Assembly: GCA_024236075.1 (NCBI GenBank)
Contig: JACKLE010000002.1
Span: 310,001 to 374,000 of the forward strand
Length of the DNA stretch: 64,000 nucleotides
Direction of reading: 5' to 3'
Source of the DNA: Alphaproteobacteria bacterium
GTDB lineage: Bacteria > Pseudomonadota > Alphaproteobacteria > JACAEB01
The notes beneath the pieces were generated by a model. It worked only from the letters and a program-made list of their open reading frames with translations. It searched no databases and was not told the origin of the DNA. Positions 52,366 to 60,937 of the stretch are shown one piece after another. Position numbers and translations under genes: made by a program. Each line of letters starts with the position of its first letter. Within the stretch, counting starts at the first letter, position 1.

Positions 52366-53137
52366 CGATCTCAAGCGCTTCGCCGTCTATCCGAGCCTTC
52401 GAGGCCGCGTCGTGCTCGTCACCGGCGGGGCGAGCGGCATCGGCGCGGACGTCGTGCGCGGCTTTGCCCATCAGGGCGCGCGGGTCGCCTTCTTCGACAT
52501 CGCCGAGGATGCGGGGAACGCGCTCGTCGATCGCCTCAAGGGCGAGGGTGTGCCGCCCACCCATTTCCGCCGCGTGGACCTCAAGGACATCGCGGCGCTG
52601 AAGGCCGGTATCGAGGGCGCGCGAACGGCGCTCGGACCCATCGAGGTGCTCGTCAACAATGCCGCGAACGACGACCGGCACGAGATCGGCAAGGTCACGA
52701 GCGACTATTGGGACGACCGCATGGCGGTCAATCTCAAGCATCAGTTCTTCTGCGCACAGGCCGTGATCGGCGACATGGAGAAGGCGGGCAAGGGCGCGAT
52801 CGTCAATCTGAGCTCAATAAGCTGGCATGTCGGGCTCGGCGGCATGCCGGCCTATGTCACGGCGAAGGCGGCCATAGCGGGCCTCACGCGCACGCTCGCC
52901 CGCGATCTCGGGCCGAAGAAGATCCGCGTCAATTCCATCGTGCCCGGATCGATCATGACCGAGCGGCAGAAGAAGCTGTGGCTTTCGCCGGAATATCTCG
53001 ATCAGGTGCTCGCCAACCAATGTCTGAAGGACACGATCGATCCGGTCCACATCGCCAACATGGCGCTCTGGCTTGCCTCCGACGATGCCGAGCGCTGCAC
53101 GGGCCGCGACTTTTTCGTGGACGCCGGCTGGCTCTGA
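52352..53137 (+). CDS. xylB: SDR-family sugar (D-xylose-type) 1-dehydrogenase
   Basis: This 261-residue short-chain dehydrogenase has the cofactor motif TGGASGIG (24-31), NNAANDDRH at 102-110, a catalytic serine within SSISWH (154-159), Y168 and K172. The stretches YPSLRG, NDDRH, SISWH, QCLK and LASDDAERCTG..DAGW match Caulobacter XylB closely as I remember it, more than other SDRs. It would oxidise an aldopentose to the aldonolactone with NAD. It lacks a signal peptide. It overlaps the aldehyde dehydrogenase gene by 14 bp and is followed after 45 bp by the lactonase. L-arabinose or another aldose is possible as substrate. The symbol does not mean xylulokinase. Confidence 0.82.
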   Translation: MSRPDDLKRFAVYPSLRGRVVLVTGGASGIGADVVRGFAHQGARVAFFDIAEDAGNALVDRLKGEGVPPTHFRRVDLKDIAALKAGIEGARTALGPIEVLVNNAANDDRHEIGKVTSDYWDDRMAVNLKHQFFCAQAVIGDMEKAGKGAIVNLSSISWHVGLGGMPAYVTAKAAIAGLTRTLARDLGPKKIRVNSIVPGSIMTERQKKLWLSPEYLDQVLANQCLKDTIDPVHIANMALWLASDDAERCTGRDFFVDAGWL

Positions 53138-53182
53138 CGGCGGAGCGCGAGCGGCGCTCCGAGACGAGAAAGGGAGGAAGGC

Positions 53183-54052
53183 GTGGTCGAGCCGCGCTGC
53201 ATCTGGCCGTTGAACATGACGCTCGGCGAAGGGCCCGTGTGGGACCCCGCGCGCAAGGCGCTCTTCTTCGTCGACATCAAGAAGGGCCATCTCCATCGCT
53301 ACGATCCGAAGGGCGAGACGCGTACGAGCCATGAGCTCGCCGAGCCGGTCTGCGCCATGGGGCTCGCGGCGGGCGGGCGCTTCATCGCGGCGCTGAAGAC
53401 CCGCGTCGCCTTCATCGACGCGACGGGCCGCCCCGTCGAGGCGGTCGGCACGCCCAGCGAAGAGCCCGCGACAAACCGCTTCAACGACGGGAAGGTCGAT
53501 CGCGCGGGACGCTTCTGGTTCGGCTCCATGGACGATGCGGAGAAGGGCACGACCGGCGCCCTCTATTCTCTGTCCAAGGATCGCCAATTCGCCCGCCACG
53601 ACGACGGCTATGCCGTCACCAACGGTCCCGACTTCAGCCCGGACGGCCGCACGCTCTATCACACCGACACCTTCGCCGGCGTCATCTATGCCTTCGACGT
53701 GAGGGGCGACGGCAGCCTCGCGAACAAGCGCCCCTTCATCGCCATTCCGCGAGAAAAGGGCTTTCCGGACGGCATGTGCGTCGATGCGGAAGGGTACATT
53801 TGGCAGACCCTCTTCTTCGGCGGGCGCGTTCTGCGCTTCGACCCGAAGGGCCGCGAGGTCGGCGAGATTCGTCTGCCCGTCTCGAACGTCACGAGCTGCT
53901 GCTTCGGCGGCGAGGACTTCTCCGACCTCTACATCACCACGGCGCGCTGGTTTCTCGACGAGACAAAGACGGGGCCGCAGCCGCTCGCCGGCGGGCTCTT
54001 CGTCTGCCGGCCGGGCGTCAGGGGCGTAGCGGCCAACATGTTTGCAGGCTGA
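53183..54052 (+). CDS. xylC: SMP-30/gluconolactonase-family aldonolactonase
   Basis: This 289-residue six-bladed propeller of the SMP-30 family has the metal ligand E16 (TLGEGPVWD), a conserved Asn-Asp in RFNDGKVDRAGRFWFGSM, and NGPDFSPDGRTLYHTDT carrying further ligands. It hydrolyses the aldonolactone made by the upstream dehydrogenase. Its length equals that I recall for Caulobacter XylC (289). The start is GTG 53183 with AGGGAGGAAG upstream, and no signal peptide is present. The dehydratase ATG follows 2 bp after the stop, so the two are co-translated. Confidence 0.85.
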   Translation: MVEPRCIWPLNMTLGEGPVWDPARKALFFVDIKKGHLHRYDPKGETRTSHELAEPVCAMGLAAGGRFIAALKTRVAFIDATGRPVEAVGTPSEEPATNRFNDGKVDRAGRFWFGSMDDAEKGTTGALYSLSKDRQFARHDDGYAVTNGPDFSPDGRTLYHTDTFAGVIYAFDVRGDGSLANKRPFIAIPREKGFPDGMCVDAEGYIWQTLFFGGRVLRFDPKGREVGEIRLPVSNVTSCCFGGEDFSDLYITTARWFLDETKTGPQPLAGGLFVCRPGVRGVAANMFAG

Positions 54053-54054
54053 GC

Positions 54055-55785
<1,731 letters not shown>

Positions 55786-55826
55786 AGCCGGCATCGAGCC
55801 GGCGCAGCCCCCGGGAGGGCCGTCGG

Positions 55827-56654
55827 ATGTCGGAGGATTTCATCTCGGTCTCGCGCGAAGGCCCTGTCGCCCGCGTGACGATCGCTCGTCCCGAGCGGCG
55901 CAATGCGATCACCGGCGACATGATGCGCCGGCTCGACGAGATCGCGCGCGGCTTTGCAAAGGACGCCGAGACGCGCGTCGTCCTTCTCGAAGGGGAAGGC
56001 AAGGACTTCTCCGTCGGCGCGGATCTGAGGGGCGACAGGGTCAAGGCGCCGAGCGACAAGCGCCTGCTCGCGCGCGAGGAGGCCGATACCGAGCGCCTCG
56101 TCCTGCGCCGCCGCGAGGCCGAGCTCGGCGCCGTCATGATGCGCAGCCTGCAGGAGATCCATCAGCCCACGATCTGTCTCGTGCGGGGCGTCGCGACGGG
56201 GGCGGGGGCCTGCATCGCCACGGCCTGCGACTTCCGCCTCGCCGACGACATGGCGCGCATGGGCTATGGCGAGGTGAAGCTCGGCATGAATCTGATGTGG
56301 AACGCCATCGGGCCCGCCGTGCAGCTCGTCGGCCCCTCGCGCGCCAAGCGCCTCATCATGACGGGCCGCCTCTTCCCGGCCGCGACACTCAAGGAATGGG
56401 GCTTCGTCGACGAGGTCGTGAAGGCGGAGGAGCTGGAGCCGCTCGCGCGCGAGTGGGCTGAGGAGCTCGCGGGGCTGCCGCCCATAGCCGTGCAGATGAT
56501 CAAGCGCTCGGTGAATGCGCTCGCGGGCGCGCTCGACCGCGCGGTCCTCCACATGGATTCCGATCAATGGGTGCTGACTACGCGCACGGAGGATTTCGCC
56601 GAGGGAGTCGCGGCGTTCATGGAAAAGCGCAAGCCGGGCTTCAAGGGGAATTGA
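55827..56654 (+). CDS. enoyl-CoA hydratase/isomerase family protein
   Basis: This 275-residue crotonase-fold protein has the CoA and oxyanion-hole regions KDFSVGADLRG (about 53-63) and VRGVATGAGACIATACDFRLAD. The catalytic-glutamate region YGEVKLGMNL is present, so hydratase or isomerase activity is plausible. It follows the pentose operon by 41 bp with GGGAGGG upstream and may be co-transcribed, but it has no role in the Weimberg pathway. The C-terminal MEKRKPGFKG end is the usual one for the family. A link to the acyl-CoA ligase at 37937 or to the hcm operon is conceivable. Confidence 0.85.
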   Translation: MSEDFISVSREGPVARVTIARPERRNAITGDMMRRLDEIARGFAKDAETRVVLLEGEGKDFSVGADLRGDRVKAPSDKRLLAREEADTERLVLRRREAELGAVMMRSLQEIHQPTICLVRGVATGAGACIATACDFRLADDMARMGYGEVKLGMNLMWNAIGPAVQLVGPSRAKRLIMTGRLFPAATLKEWGFVDEVVKAEELEPLAREWAEELAGLPPIAVQMIKRSVNALAGALDRAVLHMDSDQWVLTTRTEDFAEGVAAFMEKRKPGFKGN

Positions 56655-56680
56655 CGAGACTTTTGGGGAAGGGGCAGGGT

Positions 56681-57043
56681 ATGTGGCAGTGGCTCTCAAG
56701 CATGTTCGCGCCGTCCTATTCGATCGCGTTCGACGACGCGGAATTCCGTAGCCTGAGGAAGGCGAAAATCACCGGCTCCATGAAATGGAGCGATGTTCGC
56801 GCCATTCATGCCTGGGCGCGGGATGGCATACCGACCGAGGTGGTCTTCCTGCGCTTTGCGGACCGCAAATCGAAGCTCGTCGTCAACGATCTTTATGATG
56901 GCTTCAAAGAGTTCATGGCCGAGGTCGACGCGCGCTTCGGTCTCGACCCGTCCTGGTACATGGCCGCGACCTTGAATCTCGACACGGAGATTCTGCTGTA
57001 CGATGAGGGGCGCGCCGTCGATCTCGATGAGTTCGCGGCTTAA
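56681..57043 (+). CDS. small protein of unknown function
   Basis: I do not recognise this 120-residue protein. It begins MWQWLSSMF, is mixed alpha/beta in appearance, and has a central basic stretch (LRKAKITGSMKWSDVRAIHAW) and an acidic C-terminus (DEGRAVDLDEFAA). The pattern of strands before a single long helix (LYDGFKEFMAEVDARFG) recalls small PH-like or DUF-type domains, without a firm match. There is no signal peptide or membrane segment. Codon use is GC3-rich like its neighbours, and a GGGGAAGGGG stretch precedes the ATG. It lies 26 bp after the enoyl-CoA hydratase and converges on DUF1501. Confidence 0.65.
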   Translation: MWQWLSSMFAPSYSIAFDDAEFRSLRKAKITGSMKWSDVRAIHAWARDGIPTEVVFLRFADRKSKLVVNDLYDGFKEFMAEVDARFGLDPSWYMAATLNLDTEILLYDEGRAVDLDEFAA

Positions 57044-57058
57044 CCCGCCCCGCCCGCA

Positions 57059-58309
57059 TCACGTCTTGATGAGCCCTTCGAGCGGCTTCACCGCCTCGCT
57101 TCCAGGGAAGACGACCTCGAGCGTCGCGTCGGCGACCGCCAGATGCTCGCGCAGCACGCCTTTGGCGAGCGCGCGCAGATCGGTCGTCGGCTTCAGGTCG
57201 CGCCCGTCGAGCAGGTCGCCGTCCTTGAGGCCCGGCCAGTCGGCGAGGACGCGCCCGCCCTTGACGGCGCCGCCGAGAAGGAACGCCGCGCCGCCCGTGC
57301 CGTGATCGGTGCCGCGCGTGCCGTTGATGCGCACGGTGCGGCCGAACTCGGTCACCATGACGATGGCGGTCTTCGCCCAGACCTCGGGCTCGAGGCCCCC
57401 CTTCAGCGCCGCGATGCCGCGGTCGAGCCCGAGATAGAATTCGGGGAAGCGGCCGGCATAGTTGCCGTTATTGGGTCCGGGCACAGATCGTCCGTTCTGG
57501 TCCGAATGGCTGTCCCAATTGCCGTAGTCGATCGTGACGAGGCGCGGACCGTCCTTCGAGTTGAGGAAGGTCGCCGCGGCATGGGCATATTCGATGAAAG
57601 CGACGGCGCTTCCGAAGCCCTTGCCTTCCATGCCCATGTCGCCCATGGCGTTGCCCATGGCCGAGGCGGAAAGGCCCTTTTCCAGCACGGGGCCGAGCTT
57701 CCCGTCGCGCTTGTAGAGCGCCGCGAGGCGCTCGAGCGTGTCCGGCGAGGCGTTGGGCGCGCTCGGCGGCGACCATGAACCGACCTGCGCGTCGCCGCGC
57801 AGCGAGAGTGGCAGCGTGGGGCCGAGCCCCATAGCGCAATTGTCGCGTCCTGTCTTCCATTCCGTCGGCAGGCTGACGAGCGTGCGGTTGAGCCAGCCCG
57901 TCTTCACCGCCTTGTCGATCGTGCCGCGGTCGAAGGCGTCCTGCGCGTCGAAATGCGAGCGGTCGCGATAGCCGTGGCAGGCCGCGTGCACGACGGTGAG
58001 CTCGCCGGAATGGAAGAGGCCGTGCATCGCCTTGAGATCGGGATTGAGGGCGAAGAGGCCGTCGAGCTTCAGCATGTCGAAGCGCGTGCCCTCGCCGGGA
58101 TTTCCGTCCGCGAGTTCGCCGCGCAGCGCCTTGAAATTGGGCTCGCCATAGGCCGGCACGGCGGAGAGCCCGTCCATGCCCCCGCGCAGGAAGATGAAGA
58201 GGAAGCGCCTGTCGGTCTGGGCGTTCGCAAGGGCGAAGTTCGGTGTGAGGCTCGTCCAGAGGGCGGCGGCGCCGAGGCTCTTGAGGCCCGTTCTCCGGGT
58301 GATGATCAT
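57059..58309 (-). CDS. DUF1501 family protein, Tat-exported
   Basis: This 416-residue protein has a twin-arginine signal (IITRRTGLKSLGAAALWTSLTPNFALA) and the DUF1501 pattern: FLRGGMDGLSAVPAYGEP, VHAACHGYRDRSHFDAQDAF, TIDYGNWDSHSDQ, TEFGRTVRINGTRGTDHGTGGAAFLLGG. The conserved Asp/His motifs resemble the alkaline phosphatase/sulfatase superfamily. It is almost always encoded next to DUF1800, as here, and the two presumably work together in the periplasm. Its ATG is preceded by GGAGGT that lies in the last codons of the DUF1800 gene, so translation is coupled. The biochemical role is unknown. Confidence 0.88.
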   Translation of the reverse strand: MIITRRTGLKSLGAAALWTSLTPNFALANAQTDRRFLFIFLRGGMDGLSAVPAYGEPNFKALRGELADGNPGEGTRFDMLKLDGLFALNPDLKAMHGLFHSGELTVVHAACHGYRDRSHFDAQDAFDRGTIDKAVKTGWLNRTLVSLPTEWKTGRDNCAMGLGPTLPLSLRGDAQVGSWSPPSAPNASPDTLERLAALYKRDGKLGPVLEKGLSASAMGNAMGDMGMEGKGFGSAVAFIEYAHAAATFLNSKDGPRLVTIDYGNWDSHSDQNGRSVPGPNNGNYAGRFPEFYLGLDRGIAALKGGLEPEVWAKTAIVMVTEFGRTVRINGTRGTDHGTGGAAFLLGGAVKGGRVLADWPGLKDGDLLDGRDLKPTTDLRALAKGVLREHLAVADATLEVVFPGSEAVKPLEGLIKT

Positions 58310-58311
58310 CG

Positions 58312-59907
58312 TTACCTCCGTTGGAAGTCGGGGCTGGCGAGCACGAGCCCGATGCCCTGAGGCTTTGTGGCGGCGCGGGCGACGGCGTCCTTGAGATCGC
58401 CGGGCGCGAGGGCGCCGAGCGTCGTGTCGAGGAAGGCGCGCGGGTCGGCGGCCCGCTCGCCCTCCGTCGTCGCGAGCGCGAGAGACCACTCGACCCGCTT
58501 CAGCATGGAGTCGGCGCCCGCCCAGTCGCTCCAGCGATCGTACCAGCCCTGCGGGCCGGGCGCATTCCACGGCGACTGCCCCATCGCCTTCACGTCGTTG
58601 TAGAAGTTCGCGATGTTCGCGCCCATCTGCGCGCGCTCGCCCTTGAACTGATCGAGCGAGCGGCTCTTCAGCACGCCGAACGGGTCGCCGGCGAGCCAGG
58701 CCCAGTTGCCGGCATCGCGGTCATAGGTGTCGAAGTCGTAGAGCGGCATGGGCGGGACCGCGCCACCGCCGACCGTGAGCCCGAGCGCGCGATAGCAGGA
58801 GATCGCGTAGTCCTCCGGCTGCTTGAGCTTGGACTGTGCGCCCGTCCAGACCTCGTCCGCCTCGACGAGGGCGCGCGTCATCTCCGAAAGATCCGTATCG
58901 TGAGCGAGATAGACGTCGGCGAGGCGCTTGACGAGGTCGGCCGACGGCTCGTCGGCCGAGAAATGGCGCGCGAGCTTCGTCGCGAGGAAGCGCGCGGTCG
59001 CAGGCTTGCGCGCGAGATCCTCGAGCATCGCCTCGCCCTGGGCGAGGCCGCCGGCCGGGTAGGATTTTCCGACCACGGTGAAATCGCCCGGCTCGTGCCA
59101 GTCCTGATAGAAGACGAAGCCGCCTGGCGGATCGCCGCGGCGGGCCTGCGTCTGATAGTCCATGGAGCTGAAGACGGGCCAGGTGGTCCAGCCCGTGATG
59201 CCCTTGGCGAGCTCGATGACGTCGGCCTGAGTGTAGCCGCCCTCGACGCCCATGGTGTGGAGCTCGAGAATCTCGCGGGCGAGGTTCTCGTTGAGGCCCT
59301 TGCCGGAGGCCTTTCCGTAGGCGGAGCTGGGACCCACGGATTCGAGATTGTCGAGGAAGACCAGCATGCCCGGGTTCTTCGCCGAGGCCATCAGCATGTC
59401 GGCGAACTTGCCCGTGACGCGGGGGCGGATCGCCTCGCGCTCATAGGCGCCGGCGATGACCTGCGTCTGCTGCTTGATGACCGGCACGACGAGGTGGTTC
59501 GACCAGAAGCGCACGAGGCGCTCGCGGAACGGCCTGTCGGTCGTGAGCGCGATATTGGTGCGCGCGCCGTACTCGATGACGAAGTTCTCCGCGGCCCATG
59601 TCACATAGCCGCCGAGCGAGCGCTTGATGTCGGCGGCGAGCTTCTCGACCTTCGCCGTGTCGCCCTTCGCCTTCGCCTCCTTCTGCGCCGCGCCGAGCCC
59701 GTAGCCGACCACCATGTAGCGGTAGAAATAATCGGCGCGGTGGGCCGCGGTCGTCGCGAAGCCCTTCAGCTCCTCGGGCTCCTCGTAGGGGCCCTCGAGC
59801 TGCTCGAGAAGCCAGCGTTTCGGGTCTCCTGCGGCGGCGTCCAGCTCGCCCGGCCGCGCGCCAAGTCCGAAGCGGTTGACCGCAATCGCAGCGTCTTTCG
59901 CTGTCAT
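58312..59907 (-). CDS. DUF1800 family protein
   Basis: This 531-residue, mostly helical protein begins with the DUF1800 signature AAIAVNRFGLGARPGELDAAAGDPKRWLLEQL. It has the internal RERLVRFWSNHLVVPV and NENLAREILELHTMGVEGGYTQADVIELAKGITGW motifs typical of the family. No clear signal peptide is visible at this start, though partners are usually exported. It is first in an operon with DUF1501 (2-bp gap). About 45 bp upstream of its ATG lies a partial TGAC-N4-GTCA site. Function unknown; the pair is widespread in Proteobacteria and Planctomycetes. Confidence 0.87.
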   Translation of the reverse strand: MTAKDAAIAVNRFGLGARPGELDAAAGDPKRWLLEQLEGPYEEPEELKGFATTAAHRADYFYRYMVVGYGLGAAQKEAKAKGDTAKVEKLAADIKRSLGGYVTWAAENFVIEYGARTNIALTTDRPFRERLVRFWSNHLVVPVIKQQTQVIAGAYEREAIRPRVTGKFADMLMASAKNPGMLVFLDNLESVGPSSAYGKASGKGLNENLAREILELHTMGVEGGYTQADVIELAKGITGWTTWPVFSSMDYQTQARRGDPPGGFVFYQDWHEPGDFTVVGKSYPAGGLAQGEAMLEDLARKPATARFLATKLARHFSADEPSADLVKRLADVYLAHDTDLSEMTRALVEADEVWTGAQSKLKQPEDYAISCYRALGLTVGGGAVPPMPLYDFDTYDRDAGNWAWLAGDPFGVLKSRSLDQFKGERAQMGANIANFYNDVKAMGQSPWNAPGPQGWYDRWSDWAGADSMLKRVEWSLALATTEGERAADPRAFLDTTLGALAPGDLKDAVARAATKPQGIGLVLASPDFQRR

Positions 59908-59950
59908 GAGCCGTCCTCCCTGATTTGCCGATAATATAGTCTATTAAATA

Positions 59951-59962
59951 TGACCGGCGCCA
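59951..59962. promoter_or_regulatory. imperfect TGAC-N4-GTCA site upstream of the DUF1800-DUF1501 operon
   Basis: Read on the minus strand it is TGGC-GCCG-GTCA followed by TAT, one mismatch from the palindrome and with the same flank as the sites at 24345 and 41239. An AT-rich stretch follows toward the DUF1800 start. Confidence 0.4.
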
Positions 59963-59983
59963 GAGGGTGGCGTGGCTCCACCG

Positions 59984-60655
59984 TCAGGGACTCGTGTCGA
60001 TGTGAATGTCCTTGTAGCGCACCTCCCAGGGCCCGGGGCCCGCCTCGGGCGCCGGCATGAAGCCGGGTATGACCGCGTGCACCTGAAGGCAGATCCGCCC
60101 CTCGGTGAGGCCGGTCACGTCGTCCGTCATGTCGGCGATCGGCGTTCCGTTGACCCAGGTGCGTATGCGCTGTCCTTCGGTCCGTACACGGTAGTCGTTC
60201 CATTCGCCGCGACGGAAGGCGGCGGCCTTGACCGGATCGTCGATCTTTTGGCCGAACCAGGTCACGCCGAGCCCCTCGCCGTAGATGTTGCCGGCAGTGC
60301 CGTTGGTCGCGACCTCGACCTGCGGGCCGAAAACGAGTCCGTGCGGCAGATTGGCTGCCGTCTGCGTGCGGATTTGTACGCCGGAATTGAAGTTGTCGTC
60401 GATCTTGACCTTAAGCGTGAGCTCGAAGTCGCCGAAGCGTTCGTCCGTACAAAGAAACGAGCTGACATGGCTGATGCCGGGAGGCGTGCGGCCGACGATG
60501 GCGCCGTCCTCGGCGCTGTAGGACGCCCAGCCGGTGGGCTGGCTCCAGCCCTGGAGGCTCGTCCCGTCGAAAAGGGATCTGGGCGCGGCAAGAGCCGGCT
60601 CCGCGGCGAGCAGCAGGGCGGCGAGCGTTGCGGCGTGGCGCCGGAGGGTCGTCAT
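59984..60655 (-). CDS. DUF1080 (3-keto-disaccharide hydrolase-like) exported protein
   Basis: This 223-residue protein has a signal peptide (about 1-24, RRHAATLAALLLAAEPALA) and a single concanavalin-like beta-sandwich domain. It starts SLFDGTSLQGW, contains FGDFELTLKVKIDDNFNSGVQIRT, and ends WEVRYKDIHI, all hallmarks of DUF1080. Members are now linked to hydrolysis of 3-keto-glycosides in the periplasm. The ATG at 60655 follows AGAACGATC without a strong purine tract. It is upstream of DUF1800 on the same strand with a 76-bp gap and divergent from receptor 6 across 282 bp. A keto-sugar substrate would suit the glycosidase genes of this window (inference). Confidence 0.85.
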   Translation of the reverse strand: MTTLRRHAATLAALLLAAEPALAAPRSLFDGTSLQGWSQPTGWASYSAEDGAIVGRTPPGISHVSSFLCTDERFGDFELTLKVKIDDNFNSGVQIRTQTAANLPHGLVFGPQVEVATNGTAGNIYGEGLGVTWFGQKIDDPVKAAAFRRGEWNDYRVRTEGQRIRTWVNGTPIADMTDDVTGLTEGRICLQVHAVIPGFMPAPEAGPGPWEVRYKDIHIDTSP

Positions 60656-60743
60656 GATCGTTCTCCCAGATTTATCGCTCGAGGCATCGTCGCCGCACGA
60701 AAATGGCGGCATGTGCACATTTGTCTATCGTGCCGAGGTCCTA

Positions 60744-60842
60744 AAACACCAGTGTTTCCCTGGCGTTCAGGCCAGTGATGTTGAAATGTCACACATTTCA
60801 TTAATGCATTTATATACCAAACTTGGAACTTGACCCGGTTCA
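60744..60842. promoter_or_regulatory. control region of receptor 6 with several dyads and an operator-like site
   Basis: Elements in order are AAACAC-CA-GTGTTT (60744-60757), TGAAATG-TCACA-CATTTCA (60782-60800), an AT-rich stretch, and TTGAC-CCGG-TTCA (60830-60842), a one-mismatch TGAC-N4-GTCA site. The last part, with AATGCA and AACTTGACCCG, is repeated upstream of receptor 7 (63677-63710). This gap also separates receptor 6 from the divergent DUF1080 gene. Confidence 0.5.
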
Positions 60843-60937
60843 GTTATCCCCTGAACCTCGTAGGCCTGCGGCGATGGGCGCCAGCGGACGGGCGTTTCGT
60901 TGCGCCCCACGAAGTGACGGCAATAGGGGAGACGACC

